Below are positions 13,545 through 24,374 of a stretch of 64,000 nt of DNA, piece by piece; the stretch's first letter is position 1; the number at the start of each line of letters is the position of its first letter. Made by a program: the position numbers and the translations under genes. Below the pieces are notes generated by a model. The model did no database searches, had not been told where the DNA came from, and worked only from the letters and a program-made list of their open reading frames with translations. This DNA comes from Chloranthus sessilifolius (Eukaryota; Streptophyta; Magnoliopsida; Chloranthales; Chloranthaceae): contig CM037590.1 in assembly GCA_021018995.1 (NCBI GenBank), forward strand, positions 63,645,597-63,709,596, read 5' to 3'.

Positions 13545-15662
13545 TCAGACATTGAGTATGGGATCGATTAACACTTGCTCCCAAATCCAATAACGCCTTT
13601 CCAATTGATTGCCCACCAATGACACATGGAACAGTTGGGACTGTGGTCTTCGGTTTACAGGGTTTCCAATCGCAATATCGAATCGACTTGATTTGTTAGA
13701 ACACTTTCTTTGAAACGTGAGTACGTGCCTTTCTCTTCCGAGTGCACAAATCTTTGAAAAACTTAGCGTACTCAGGAACTTGTTTGATTGTTTCAAGTAA
13801 TGGAAGATTTATCTTTACTTGCTTGAATGTTTCGAAAATTTCTTCCATTTTTGTTGGCCCCTTCCCCATTCTAGGTGGAGGAGTTAGGCATTGAGGGAAT
13901 GGTGCCTTTGGGACATAAGGTGCAGATTCCATTTCCGATTCTTTTTCACGTCCTTGTTGGACGGTTGAAGGAAACTCTTCCTCTATTACTTTTTCTTTTC
14001 CTTTCTCTCTTCCTTGCTCTTGCACTTTTCTTATCTCTGGCTCTTTGTCTCTTTCTTTCTCTTTTCCTTTTCCTTTCTCCTTTCTTTTCTCTGATTCTTT
14101 TTCCTCTATTGCTTCTCTTTCTTCATCAGCTTCTACAGGCATTTCCACTTGATTATGAACCTCTCGTCCACTTCTCAGCACCGTAACAGCTTTCAAGTGT
14201 TGACTATTCGATGGTCCTGCTTCAGATGGTGCTTGGCCTCGAGGATTATTGATGGGTTGGCTGGGGAGCCTACCTTCCTCTCGCTGACTCAGTTGATTGG
14301 CCAATTGACTGACTTGGTCCATTATCATCTGCTGAAAAGATTGCATGCTTCGCATAAGCTTTTCTTCCAGATCAGAATCTTTCGAAGTACTGGCATGAGA
14401 TTGATTAAGATTCTGATTGAAATTCTGATTTTTTCGGTAGTCAGAATTTGGATGATAATACGGAGCATTCTGTTGGAAATTGGAATTCTGTTGGAAATTA
14501 GAATTGTTGTGGACGAAAATTTTGTTGAAAATTTGGTTGAAAAGGTTGTTGTCCACCCATTGTGTTGGCTCTATGTTGCTGGTTTACCTGGCCAGTTTGG
14601 TTCGATTCACCCCATCCTAAGTTGGGGTGATTTTTCCATTCCGGATTGTAGGTATTGGAGTACATGTTTCTACCCTGCCGCTGATAAGATTGAGTCACAT
14701 TTACCTGCTCTTGAGGATTAGGTTCATCAGGGAAGAATGACAAGGTAGTAGGGCACTCATTAGCCATATGACTGGTGGTCACAAATTGAACACACGTGGG
14801 GGTGTGAGAGCTTTAGCTTGCTTGGTAGCTAACAACATGTTCATCTGTTTGGGACATGTCAAACTTTGTTGAGAGATCTCACGCATTATTGTTGACATCC
14901 TAATCCGTCTTTTGTCAACACATGAGATTTAGGTGCCAGGTTCAAGTTGGTTCGCCCCAGTGTCTCACTTTGTATCGAAGTTTGATATAACTTTTCAAAC
15001 AATGCCCACAATTTCGACTTCTTTGGTGGCACAAGATCCACCACAAGATGCATCAACCATGCGTCTCTCTTCAGGAATCAGTCCATTGTAAAAACTTTGG
15101 ACTTGTTGCCACCTTGGAACTTGATGATTTGGGCAACTTCTGATCAATTCCTTAAAAGTTCCCAACATTCATGGAATGTTTACAGAGGTTGTTGGGAAAA
15201 GAGCTGGATCTTCTGACGTAATTCAATGGCCTTAGTCATGGGAAAATATTTTTTAAGGAACTGACGATGCAGCTCTGCCCAACTCTGAATAGATTGTGGT
15301 TCTAAGGAATAGAACCATGTTTTTACCTTATCTCTTAAAGAGAACGGAAGAGTCAGCTTCGCTATCTCATCATGACATTGTGGACTCAACATTTTGCATA
15401 CCCCATGAATTCATTTAAGTGAAGCGTGGATTTTCATTTGCTAACCCATGGAAAATTGGTAGCATTTGAATCATTCGATTTGAATTCATAGTGGTTCCCC
15501 TGAATGGGAGCATGCATAATACATTCTCGATCCTCGTAAAACCGGGATCGTTATAATACTCCGTGTTCTAGGGCCCTCATCAAAATTATTGTTCCTATTA
15601 TTTCCATTATTGACATTCCCATTGTTGTTATTCTCATCTCTCTCTTGCCTTTGGTCCGTCAT
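13545..15662 (-). CDS. gag: Gag of element F (decayed)
   Basis: The likely start is the ATG at 15662, giving an Asn-rich N-terminus. The gag core near 15390-15180 has LTLPFSLRDKVKTWFYSLEP and AELHRQFLKKYFP, the conserved retrotransposon gag pattern. Further on there are Gln/Asn-rich stretches (14780-14500) and a highly charged Lys/Glu-rich block (about 14180-13960), leading towards protease. In Athila, gag and pol are normally read as one polyprotein. The fossil frame has several breaks. The long T-rich leader (15860-16380) lies between the LTR and gag. Confidence 0.75.
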
Positions 15663-15886
15663 GGTCTCAGCTTTGTTGATATTGATTCCTCTGGACTCTT
15701 GATTCTCTCTACAAGCTCTTTCGATCTCAAGATTAAACTGTAGCACATGTGGGTGATGTGAACGAGTAAAGCTCATACACCAACACTCACAAACACGGGT
15801 GAAGAATCCACAACAAACCCACAAAATTACCCTTCAAACGATTTAAACAAAGATGATAGATAGCCAATATCGTGGAAAGATTTCTT

Positions 15887-15920
<34 letters not shown>

Positions 15921-16375
15921 GGATTTAAATTTTTAAATTTTTTTTTTAATTTTAATTTTTTTTTTTTTTTTTATTAAATTCGAAAATTAAAAATTAAAAT
16001 TGAAAATCCTATAAAATCTTTCCTAAAAGAGAAAAATAAGGAGAAGAATGAAAGATTCCTAAAAATCCTAAAACAAAAGTCCCACAAAAGTTAATGACTA
16101 AATTTAGAAAATCCTAAAAATATCTAAAAGAGGAAAATAAGGAAAAAAAGTCCTACCAAATCTAAAATAAGAAGTCCTAAAAATCTCTACTTCCTAAATT
16201 TCCTAAGGAAGGTATCCTAAAAATCTAAACTTCCTAAAAGACTCCACAAAATCTTATCAAAGAGAGAAGAATAAGGGAAATAAATTTTAAGAATTATTAT
16301 TTTTTTTATTTTTATTTTTTTTAAACACTCAAAACAGAAAAATCCCTATCCGAATTAATCAAAATTTCACCGATT

Positions 16376-16393
16376 TCCCCGGCAGCGGCGCCA
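16376..16393 (-). other. Primer-binding site of element F
   Basis: The minus strand reads TGGCGCCGCTGCCGGGGA, 6 bp inside the LTR edge. It is the same class as element A's site. Confidence 0.85.
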
Positions 16394-16399
16394 AAAACT

Positions 16400-17800
16400 T
16401 GATCGATTTAGAATGTAACCCTTGCAAGTGCACAAGATCTATTGCAGTATGGCAAGAACAGGGGTGTCGAACCCACAGGGAAACGTGAATTTTTAATTAA
16501 TTCTTTTAGAGATTTTAAAAACGTCCCTAAGGAAGTACCAAAGGCGATTCAATTTTATCGAAAACTTAACACACTTTTCCTGAGTGCAGAAAAATAAATT
16601 GGTCTAAACAATTAATTACTGATAAATCTACGAACAATATTAAAATGAGATCAAGGAATATGCTACCCTTTACCCTTTTCTATCATTAAAACCCACGGTT
16701 TCATTAAATCATCATTCACACCATCATTCATCTAGAAAATGACTTGAAATAAAATATGATCATCAATCCCAAGATACCCTATCTAAAACAATGACTCACC
16801 TAACATTGCGGTATGAGTCATGTAAAAAGCATAGCGTATCTCATGATATTTAGATCACGACAATCAAGACATAATAATCTACGACCTAGATCACTGCAGT
16901 CCGGATCTAGCGATTACTACGATTGATCGCGCAATCAACGGTCATAACAAAGCATTTAAAATATTTTCAATCACACAAACTTTGAGCAAAACGATTCCAT
17001 GATAACAATAATAGACTGGTATTAATCATAAACATAGGTACTTATCCGGGATCGATCTTCCCGATCTCTTGATTTAGCCTCATCTTTGGTGTTTGATCTC
17101 CTTTTCTTTCAAAGTCATTCCTCTTTATTTCTTCCAAAAGATATTTGCAATTGTTTTTCCTAAATACAATCTATGAATTTCTCGAGAGAAAATAATGCAA
17201 ATCCTAGGTACAATCTACCCTGAATAAACCCTAGAAGAAGGAGAGAAGAAGACTTGAAAAGATGAAGAAAATATTCCCCCAAAGTGAAGAGCCCTAAAAA
17301 CTAAAAAGAAAGAATGAATAATATTCTAATTGCAAAAAATAATAATCCCCTAAGAAACTCGTGGCTTCCCTTTTTATAATAGCCTAACCCTAATACCTCT
17401 CTCGATTGACATCTAAGAGTAATTTTCGTGAATTCCCGCCTAGCTTTGCATCAGACACTGCCTCGGTATTTTGCTCATAATTTTCTGTACCGAACTCGGA
17501 TTGAGGTGATTCTTGAGGTGTTGGAAAGCTGACGACGAGCTCTACAACTTTTATGTTTTAGCCATTTCCTGAATCTGACGTCTTGAAGGTCCAAATTGAG
17601 CTGCAAGTCGCACTAAGTTCTCAATGACCCAAAATAGCAGTGTTTTGACATTATTTTCGGGATTCTTGGGCTGTTTTAGAAACTTGGACTGTATTTACCT
17701 GAAACACTTCAAATCTAGCAAATCTCATCAGATAGCCTTCATCGGACGGCTAAATATAGGTATTTAGGGGTGAAATATCATCATATTTCACTACTCATCA
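16400..17800 (-). repeat. 5' LTR of element F
   Basis: On the minus strand it starts TGATGAGTAGTGAAATATG at 17800, a common start for plant Ty3 LTRs, and ends ...TCGATCA at 16400, followed by agtttttggcgcc. The length is 1401 bp. No partner copy exists in the window. Confidence 0.8.
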
Positions 17801-18042
17801 GCACGGTAGCTTAAATCCCCCCAAATCTCATTCAAAGTAACCAAGAGTAGCTAGAGAACAAAATAGTGAGAGGAAAATGCCTGAGGTAGTGTGGATTACA
17901 AAGTAGAGAAGAAAGGAGGGGAAAGGGACATCAGTTCTTGTGCTGAGAAACTAGGACAGACAGAGGAAATGAAGAAAATGATGACTTCGCTGAGTTTATA
18001 GAGCAAATCATGTGGTTCGCGGCGCTGGCAACATGCGCTCGT
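17801..18042. repeat. Right copy of an exact 242-bp duplication flanking element F
   Basis: Identical to 7825-8066. Its left edge coincides exactly with the outer end of F's LTR (TGATGAG... on the minus strand starts at 17800). Its right side continues into the A sequence at 18043. Confidence 0.9.
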
Positions 18043-18979
18043 GGAGTAAAATTCTCGCGCAGTTGGCAATTAAGACCGCGAGACATTCTGTCGCACAGAC
18101 GAACAAACTGCCTCACATTGAAAACTCGCGGAGCTGAATTATTGCCCTTAGTGTGCAAGCCTTGTGTTGCCTCTGAAATTTATCTCGCATGGTGCTCGCA
18201 CAGAACAACACTGAGGCCAAACTTCTCTTACAGCTTGAGCTCGTGGAGCAGAAAGGCAGCTCCGCGAGGCATTTTTATAGCCATTGCTTAGGCTTTTAGT
18301 GTGCGAGGAAGCCAAGTGATGGCTCGCGCAGCAAATTTAAGCATTCTACCTCTGCGGGACAACATATCTTTTCAACATTTACTTAGTTAGCTCAGTGCAG
18401 CATAGTGGTTAGTGCATTCATGTTGTTGTGCACCCAACCACTGTGCATGAGCATCAACCCTCAGACAGATAATTCATTTCAATCATGAAACACATATGCC
18501 GATTGAAGTCAACAATTCATCAATATTACAGGATTCTAAAGATAGTTTTTTAGATCAAGTTCAATGCAATTATGATGAGAGCACCTCAACCAATCATCCA
18601 CAATCATAAGCAGAAAATTCAAATGATAAAAATGTACATGTATCCAACACAAAATTCAAAAATAGGTAAAGCAAGACAAGCAAATCATCATAACACTAAA
18701 AATACCACTGATAGAATTCTACAGAACACAAATCAAAACAGAATTTTCATACATATGGTACACTTATTACCAATATTTAGATCACTGAGCACTAGCTTCC
18801 TCCTGAGTAGAGGATGCATCACCAATCATATATTGACCTTTCGGATTTGTTAAAGGCTGACTAGGCAATTTTTCTTCTTACCTCCTACTCTAAGCATTAC
18901 AAATCTAGTTCGGCTGGTCCTCAATCGTCTTGATGCTCTATCCATGAGAATTGACAGTTTACACCAAGCTCCCTAAATT
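18043..18979 (-). other. Non-coding stretch of A between gag and accessory ORF
   Basis: No pol domain is visible. From 18043 to about 18370 the sequence is rich in CpG words related to ctcgcgcag and ctccgcgag, as in A's LTRs. From about 18480 to 18960 it is AT-rich with no recognisable feature. Confidence 0.5.
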
Positions 18980-20140
18980 CTACATTGAAGCCAGCATCTG
19001 CTCTTCAAATGAAGAGAATCTGGGCTGTTGTGGGGGCAGAGCCAACTGGTTAGACTGTGGGGCAGGTAGCAGAAAATTTTGCCTTTGTGGGTAACCTTGA
19101 TTAAACTGGTGTTGGAGTCTGTAAGGAGCTACCATTTGCTGCTGCTGGGGTTGAGGATATGAATCTTGTCTCCACCTAATATTTGGGTGGTTCCTCCAAG
19201 AATACCCAAGGGGCTGCTGCCCAAAAGTTTGAGCAGCATTGGCTTGCTCCATAATAAAATCTGGAAACTGGGTGGTAGATGGACAATCATGAATCGAATG
19301 TGTGGGAGACTGGCATATCAGACATGCTTCCTCCACCTGTGTAACCACCCGGGGCTGCATCACATTCATGAGTTTGTCAAATTTCAAGCTCAGGTTATCC
19401 ACCTTTCTCTCCAGATCACCTTGCACCTTCACTTCATATATTCCACCTTTAGGAGTGGCCTCTTTTACCATCTTAGCTGGAGTCTGGCTATCATTGCGTG
19501 ACAGAGACTCCTGCTACATGGAATTTTTCCCTATTATGTCAAACAGCTCTCAAGCTTCCTCGGCTATCTTGTGGCGGTAACTACCACCACAGAAAGTATC
19601 CATCATATCCTTGCTCTTGAAATTAATTCCTTGATAAAATACTTGGACAAGCTGTCACATTGGGATTTGGTGGTGGGGGCATTGTTTTAACATCTCCTGG
19701 AATCTTTCCCAAGATTCATAAAAATCCTCAGTTGAGGATTGACTGAATGAAAAAATATTTATCCTCATCTGGCTGGTTTTGTCAATGGGAAAGAATTTGG
19801 CCAGGAATTTAGTTTGAAGGTCACTCCATGACTGTATGCTGTTGGCTAGGAGCTTTGATAGCCATGTGTTGGCTTTGTCCTTTAATGAGAAAGGAAAAAG
19901 CCTCAGTTTGGTGGCCTCTGGCCCTAAGCCAGCAATATTGAAGATAGTGTAAAGTGCTAAAAATTGGTCTATATGCTTCTAGGGATCTTCTTTACTAAGC
20001 CCATGAAACGAAGGCAGCATATTGATGGTAGAGGATTTAATCTCATAATTCCCTTCAACAGAGAGGAATTGAATGCATAAGGGAGAGGTGAACTCTCCAA
20101 GTGCATTGTACTCCTTTAATGTTCTCTGCCTCTCAGCCAT
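18980..20140 (-). CDS. gag: Gag of element A (decayed)
   Basis: The likely start is the ATG at 20140, about 440 bp inside the primer site. The N-terminal half has the plant retrotransposon gag fold signature, including segments like LRLFPFSLKDKANTWL and SIQSWSDLQTKFLAKFFP. The C-terminal part has a CCHC knuckle (CLICQSPTHSIHDC, near 19300), which packages RNA in this family, followed by a Gln/Pro-rich tail with tracts of Q. The fossil frame is broken a few times. The Athila-type gag assignment rests on remembered family patterns. Confidence 0.8.
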
Positions 20141-20576
20141 GATAGTTGGTTCAGTTTCAATAGCAGGGCCCTATGGGTGCGTCTAGGTCTAAGGATCCTT
20201 TCAACCTTTAGATTTGGAAGTTCTAGCTCAAGGTTTAAAGACCTTCTACCATGCATATACTCACACCCACAGTAAGTACAGAAAATGCTCACAAGCACAC
20301 ATAAAGAATAGTTCAAATAAAAATTAGCAACTACACAGATTTACACTAAACAAACACAGGGAAGTAAACATAAATGGATTGAGATTTTAGGGGAAAGTAA
20401 GTGCAAACAGAGCTAGCTTCACTCCAAATGCAGCTCTAGGTTTTTCCTTCTTCTGCTGTCCATTTCTATAAATTTTCACAAAGAATCAGTAGTACTTTTA
20501 TTCTAGTTTAGGTACAGCTATAAAGAATTTGGAAATCTAAATTATAGTATAACTCAGGTCTACTAAAAGATCAACA

Positions 20577-20594
20577 TCCCCAGCAACGGCGCCA
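20577..20594 (-). other. Primer-binding site of element A
   Basis: The minus strand reads TGGCGCCGTTGCTGGGGA, the primer-site form typical of plant Athila/Tat-type Ty3 elements. It starts 6 bp inside the 5' LTR edge. It differs by only two bases from the site of element F (16376-16393). Confidence 0.85.
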
Positions 20595-20600
20595 AAAACA

Positions 20601-23273
20601 TGTCGTGGCTACCCAGCGTGCTTTAGTGTTTATTGTGTGATGGAAACCAATTAAAAATAAAATTAAATAAAAGAATGGATTCAACACAACTAGAGTACTC
20701 CTAGACCTGTAAGATACAGGGCCTATTGTAGCAAGTTTTGATAAGTAAGTGTTTGTCCCACAGAGAAATTGATCTAGAACCCAAAAATGGGCTATAATAG
20801 TAGGCCTCCAGATCTGGCTACAGATCTTACAATCCTAAAGAAAGAGAGTTGGGTGTCACAACTACACTAAATTAATCCTAAAAATAGAGAAATAAAATAT
20901 AGCCCTATCCTAAAGAAATGGTAAAGAAGAAGATGGTGATGGTGTATACCAAAATGAAATATAAAAATTAGTGAGAAGTAAGCAAGTTAAGTTCAGAGTT
21001 AAAACAGTAATGTAACTCAGATTTAGTCTGTCTCTGCAGTGCTCCTTGCTGAGACATTATTAAAAGCCTCAACAAGGTAGAAATATCTAGTTTAACCCAT
21101 GCCATTTGGGGTGCTCTTAAGGTTATAGGTTGTCCACTCAAATGGTCACAACCTATCCTATAGAGTCTGTCAAATTCCATTAGTTAAACCAAAAGTTGCC
21201 CATCCAGTCAGAGGAGTGGACTGATCATTTCCCCAGCCACCGGACCAGATCAAGCCATGAATACTATTACAGTACTATGTAATACCAGTGCTACAAGTTC
21301 CCCAGATCTGTGCACAGATCTGGCTGACATCTATAGGTATTCCAACCCATAAGATCCTAAGTGCTTTGCTAAGGCCAACGACTCACTAGTGCCCACAAAA
21401 AGAACCATGCAATAGGTTGAATAGGGCTTTAGATTCAGCTGGGCATTGCTACAAATGGCCTGCAATGACTCAGCCTCAAGCTGTAATTACTACAGAGAGA
21501 TCAGAACTAACATCTGATGTTGGCTAGGTCCAGAGGGGAGTCAGTTCCTGTACAAACCTCCTCACAAGGCTCTAGAAGCTCATATGCAGGGAGAAAAATC
21601 ATTCTCAAATATGTGAATGAACACAACCTTAGGGCTATACTCTGTCCACTCGAATGGTCACAGGGTATCCCATTGGTCTATCCATACCACAGAGGCTTGA
21701 GAAAGAACATGAAAACTACTACAACCACATAGTCCACAAGCCTCTGAGCTCCGCAGATCTCACTACCGATCCAGCATTGCTTTCCATGGGGCTATCAAAC
21801 CAAGGAAAATCAGATGGTAAACAATAGATCTACTAGAAACAGAATAAGCTAGTCTCAAATACATAGATCCTATAGACATTTAAAGAAACCATAAGATCTT
21901 TAGATTCGATCAGGCATTAAAATAGCAATCCATTGATAAACACAAAACTTACAATGAACTGCCTCCAGGTTGCAGCCTGTACACAACTGCTCATCCATAA
22001 TCCCAATGTATAAAAAACCTATTACAAACTGAAATAAAATTAAACCTAGCTGCTTACAGGGGGATTAGCCAGCAAGTACTGGACTAAGAGAGAAGAAAAA
22101 GGGGAAAAAGAGGTGATCAAACCCTAACTCTACCCTGCTGGAGCTCGCAATCGGCAGAGGATAAAAAGAAGGGTTGATAAAACTAGACTCTAAGTGTAGC
22201 TTATATACTCTGTCCATATAGCCTTGGCTCTGAAGGGATTAACCCTAATTTTTCTAACAAACGTGGCACTATTACATCCCTTGAATGCCTTGAGTCGTGC
22301 GCCTTAAAATCCGTACCTCGGGATGTGGGCCCTAGCCTTTGAAAATTCCTAAAACTTCCTTGAGTTAAACATGAGAAGTGGGGAGCCCGTGCTTCGCGGG
22401 GCTGGCATATGCATTTATTTATTCGCACAGTTACAGGGCCTTCGCGGAGTAGCTTTTGATTGGTGGGAAGTGCTCACTCGCGCAGTTAATCGCGCAGTTC
22501 CTTTGCATTGTAATTATGTCGCGAAGTTGATCTGGAGTGCCTATATTTCTCATGTAGTAGAGCTTCAGAAGCTCTCTCTCGCTAGGTACTCGCGCAGTTA
22601 TGCTCCTGCGCTCGCATAGTAATTGGTAAGGCTTTAGAGTGCACGAGGTCTGCGCGAGGAGAATTCTGAGCGTCTCTCTCTTTCAGGGTCACGCACAAAC
22701 TCCGCGAGGTGAATTTTAGTTCAGTTCACACATGGACTCTCCATGTTCTTCGCGCGACTGCTTTAAGGCTTGATCTCCGCGAGAGCTTCGTGACCACAAA
22801 TTATGAGGATTTTAATCCACGAGATCTTCATGATGTCTTCACAACTCTCCTCTTAACTGCACATCCTATCTGCGTGAGGGCATCTTCCACTACATCTTTA
22901 GCTTCGCGAGGGAACTTCTCAACTCTGTGAGATCTATCTTTCTATGCTCTGCTGCATTGCACTTGCTGCTTTTACAGTTTCTCCATTCTCAACCAACTTC
23001 ATTCATCTACTAGGCTTTTGGTCAATGATGATCAGCACCTGGTCACCATGGTGAGCACTACTAGGGTGTTCCATTAGACTTTGGTTCAGCTGTCATCTTT
23101 GCATGTCTTCTTCCTCTTCTTTGGGCCTATAAGGATGGATTTTGTGTTAAGCTGCACAAATTATTGCTAACTATAAAACACACTTAACAAATGATTATTA
23201 GACTGCTTCAAGGTCTATCAAAGGCTAGGTTAAGAGGTGAAAAGTGGTACTTTTCAGTGAATAACACACCCCC
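20601..23273 (-). repeat. 5' LTR of element A
   Basis: This is the direct-repeat partner of 210-2901. It is the 5' copy because the primer-binding site directly abuts its left edge and gag lies beyond it on the minus strand. The outer junction is next to aact at 23274-23277, which matches aact at 206-209 and is a short, possibly incomplete target duplication. Ctcgcgcag-type CpG-rich words are frequent from about 22400 to 22930. Confidence 0.85.
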
Positions 23274-23277
23274 AACT

Positions 23278-23602
23278 GAGTCGATCCCTGGGGTGAGTTC
23301 GTTGCTTTTTAGAGATGCATTAGTTCTTTTTGGTTTGCTTATTCTCCTCTGTGTTTTTCTCGTAGGATTATGCATCTGCAATCCAGCAAGCGGAGTATTA
23401 CCGCCATATTGTCACCCTTCGGGAAGCTGAGATGGTAAGCATGACACCGGTTGCATTTTTGTTTTTGTTGATCCATATCCCCATGTCTGACTCATTTGGG
23501 CGATATTTTCAGAAGGCTCATGAGCGGGAATCGCGTTCATTTCGTAGCCGGCTGTCTCAGATGTGGTCTCGTTTTGGAGATACCGGCTCTATGACGTACT
23601 AG
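23278..23602 (+). CDS. 3' exons of the same unidentified gene
   Basis: Three coding blocks follow each other in one phase. The rest of the interrupted exon runs to a GT donor at 23293. A 69-bp exon at 23366-23434 has a pyrimidine-rich acceptor ending in cgtag and a gtaagc donor. A last 90-bp exon at 23513-23602, after attttcag, ends in TAG. Both downstream exons are multiples of three and start in phase 0, which is good evidence for real splicing. The encoded tail is charged and helical, with words such as EYYRHIVTLREAE and RSRLSQMWSRFGD, and is probably coiled coil. I do not recognise a family. It could be a host gene or an intron-bearing accessory ORF of a Tat-type element. Confidence 0.5.
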
Positions 23603-24130
23603 AAGACGCAACAACGATGGAGGAGGGAGACTTGAGGACCTGAGTCCACCAATTTTTTCTTTTCTTTGCTTGGAACTTTTGGAAGACAAGGATGCTTATT
23701 TTTGGATGGCTCATTGTAACAAACAAATCTAGGCGGATTGGCTCCATTTGACTTTGGAAAACTCAAGTGAACATCTTTAATTTTCCTTTTATTTTACTGA
23801 CTTCCCTCTTGGATGTGATATACTTGCCTGTGAAAAATAAAAATAGGTTAGATGGGTGTGAATTAGAAATGTAATCTTATGACCTTCTGCAGGAGAGGCC
23901 ATGTGTTTGGTCCCGAGTTATGTACGGCCAAAAATGGCCGAAGATTCAGGTTTTTCTTTTCTTTGTTGGGAGAGAAACACCTACAAAAAAAAGTAGGCAG
24001 GTTAAGTAGCAGAATTGGGTGCCCTAGCTCATTGTTTGGGTGCCATTGGTAATGGCAAAAATGATGTTTTTGTGTGAACAGGTTCACCATAGCTTCAAAA
24101 GCAATTATTTTTCTCTCTTTTATTTTCATT
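23603..24130. other. Stretch between the split gene and the accessory-ORF promoter
   Basis: This probably contains the 3' untranslated region of the upstream gene. I see no ORF, LTR edge or known repeat. It would be the natural place for element B's 3' LTR, but nothing in it matches 43486-44921. Confidence 0.35.
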
Positions 24131-24138
24131 TTTTGGTC

Positions 24139-24239
24139 ATGCGTGCATAGTATGCACACATGCCTTATTTTTTTATTTTTTGGGGCATGCATGCATAGTA
24201 TGCACGCATGCCTTAGAGGCATTAGTAAGCTTATATAGG
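24139..24239 (+). promoter_or_regulatory. Putative promoter of the plus-strand accessory ORF, with two palindromes
   Basis: Two 23-bp near-palindromes (24139-24161 and 24187-24209) lie just upstream of a TATA-like ttatatagg at 24231-24239. A candidate ATG lies 136 bp further at 24375. The second palindrome includes catgcatgcat, an RY-type core that B3-domain plant factors bind. The same palindrome recurs in B's LTR and leader. The promoter role is inferred from position. Confidence 0.45.
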
Positions 24240-24374
24240 CTCGAGAAAGCTCTTTTTTCCTTGTATTTTTTGTTGGGTTTGGATTTTTCCTCCAATTTTC
24301 TTGCTTTTTCTTCCCAATGGTGGGTTCATCGTTCTACATTGATTCTTGGTCCATTGAGGTGACTTTGTACGACC

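Larger units (their letters stand above)
8067..17800 (-). mobile_element. Element F: Athila-like Ty3/gypsy element inside A, one LTR visible
   Basis: On the minus strand, from right to left, F has a 1.4-kb LTR (17800-16400), a primer-binding site (16376-16393), a leader, gag, protease, reverse transcriptase, RNase H, an integrase remnant and a 3' untranslated region ending at 8067. The reverse transcriptase has the FMDDFSVFG motif typical of Athila. Only one LTR is recognisable; the left edge is sharp and lies about 80 bp before where a 3' LTR would start by comparison with A. Coding frames are broken in roughly ten places, so F is not functional. It lies within A and is therefore younger than A's insertion. 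Confidence 0.85.
210..23273 (-). mobile_element. Element A: nested Ty3/gypsy (Athila/Tat-type) element without visible pol
   Basis: Two direct repeats of about 2.7 kb (210-2901 and 20601-23273) bracket a minus-strand body. A primer-binding site lies immediately inside the right repeat, so that repeat is the 5' LTR. Read 5' to 3' on the minus strand, the body has a leader, gag (20140-18980), a non-coding stretch, a long accessory ORF (about 7641-4811) and a long 3' untranslated region. No reverse transcriptase, RNase H or integrase belonging to A was seen; the pol inside it belongs to inserted element F. Reading frames are broken in several places. The LTRs differ by roughly 5 percent over the first 225 bp I compared by eye, suggesting an age of a few million years at usual plant rates. 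Confidence 0.85.

Noticed and set aside
13875-14721. Two long plus-strand open frames with Leu-rich, membrane-like translations
   Set aside because: They lie antisense to F's charged and Gln-rich gag. The apparent transmembrane character comes from reversed Lys/Glu codons.
18384-18440. A ttagctcagtg word resembling a tRNA A box
   Set aside because: No B box at proper spacing and no cloverleaf. It lies within element A.
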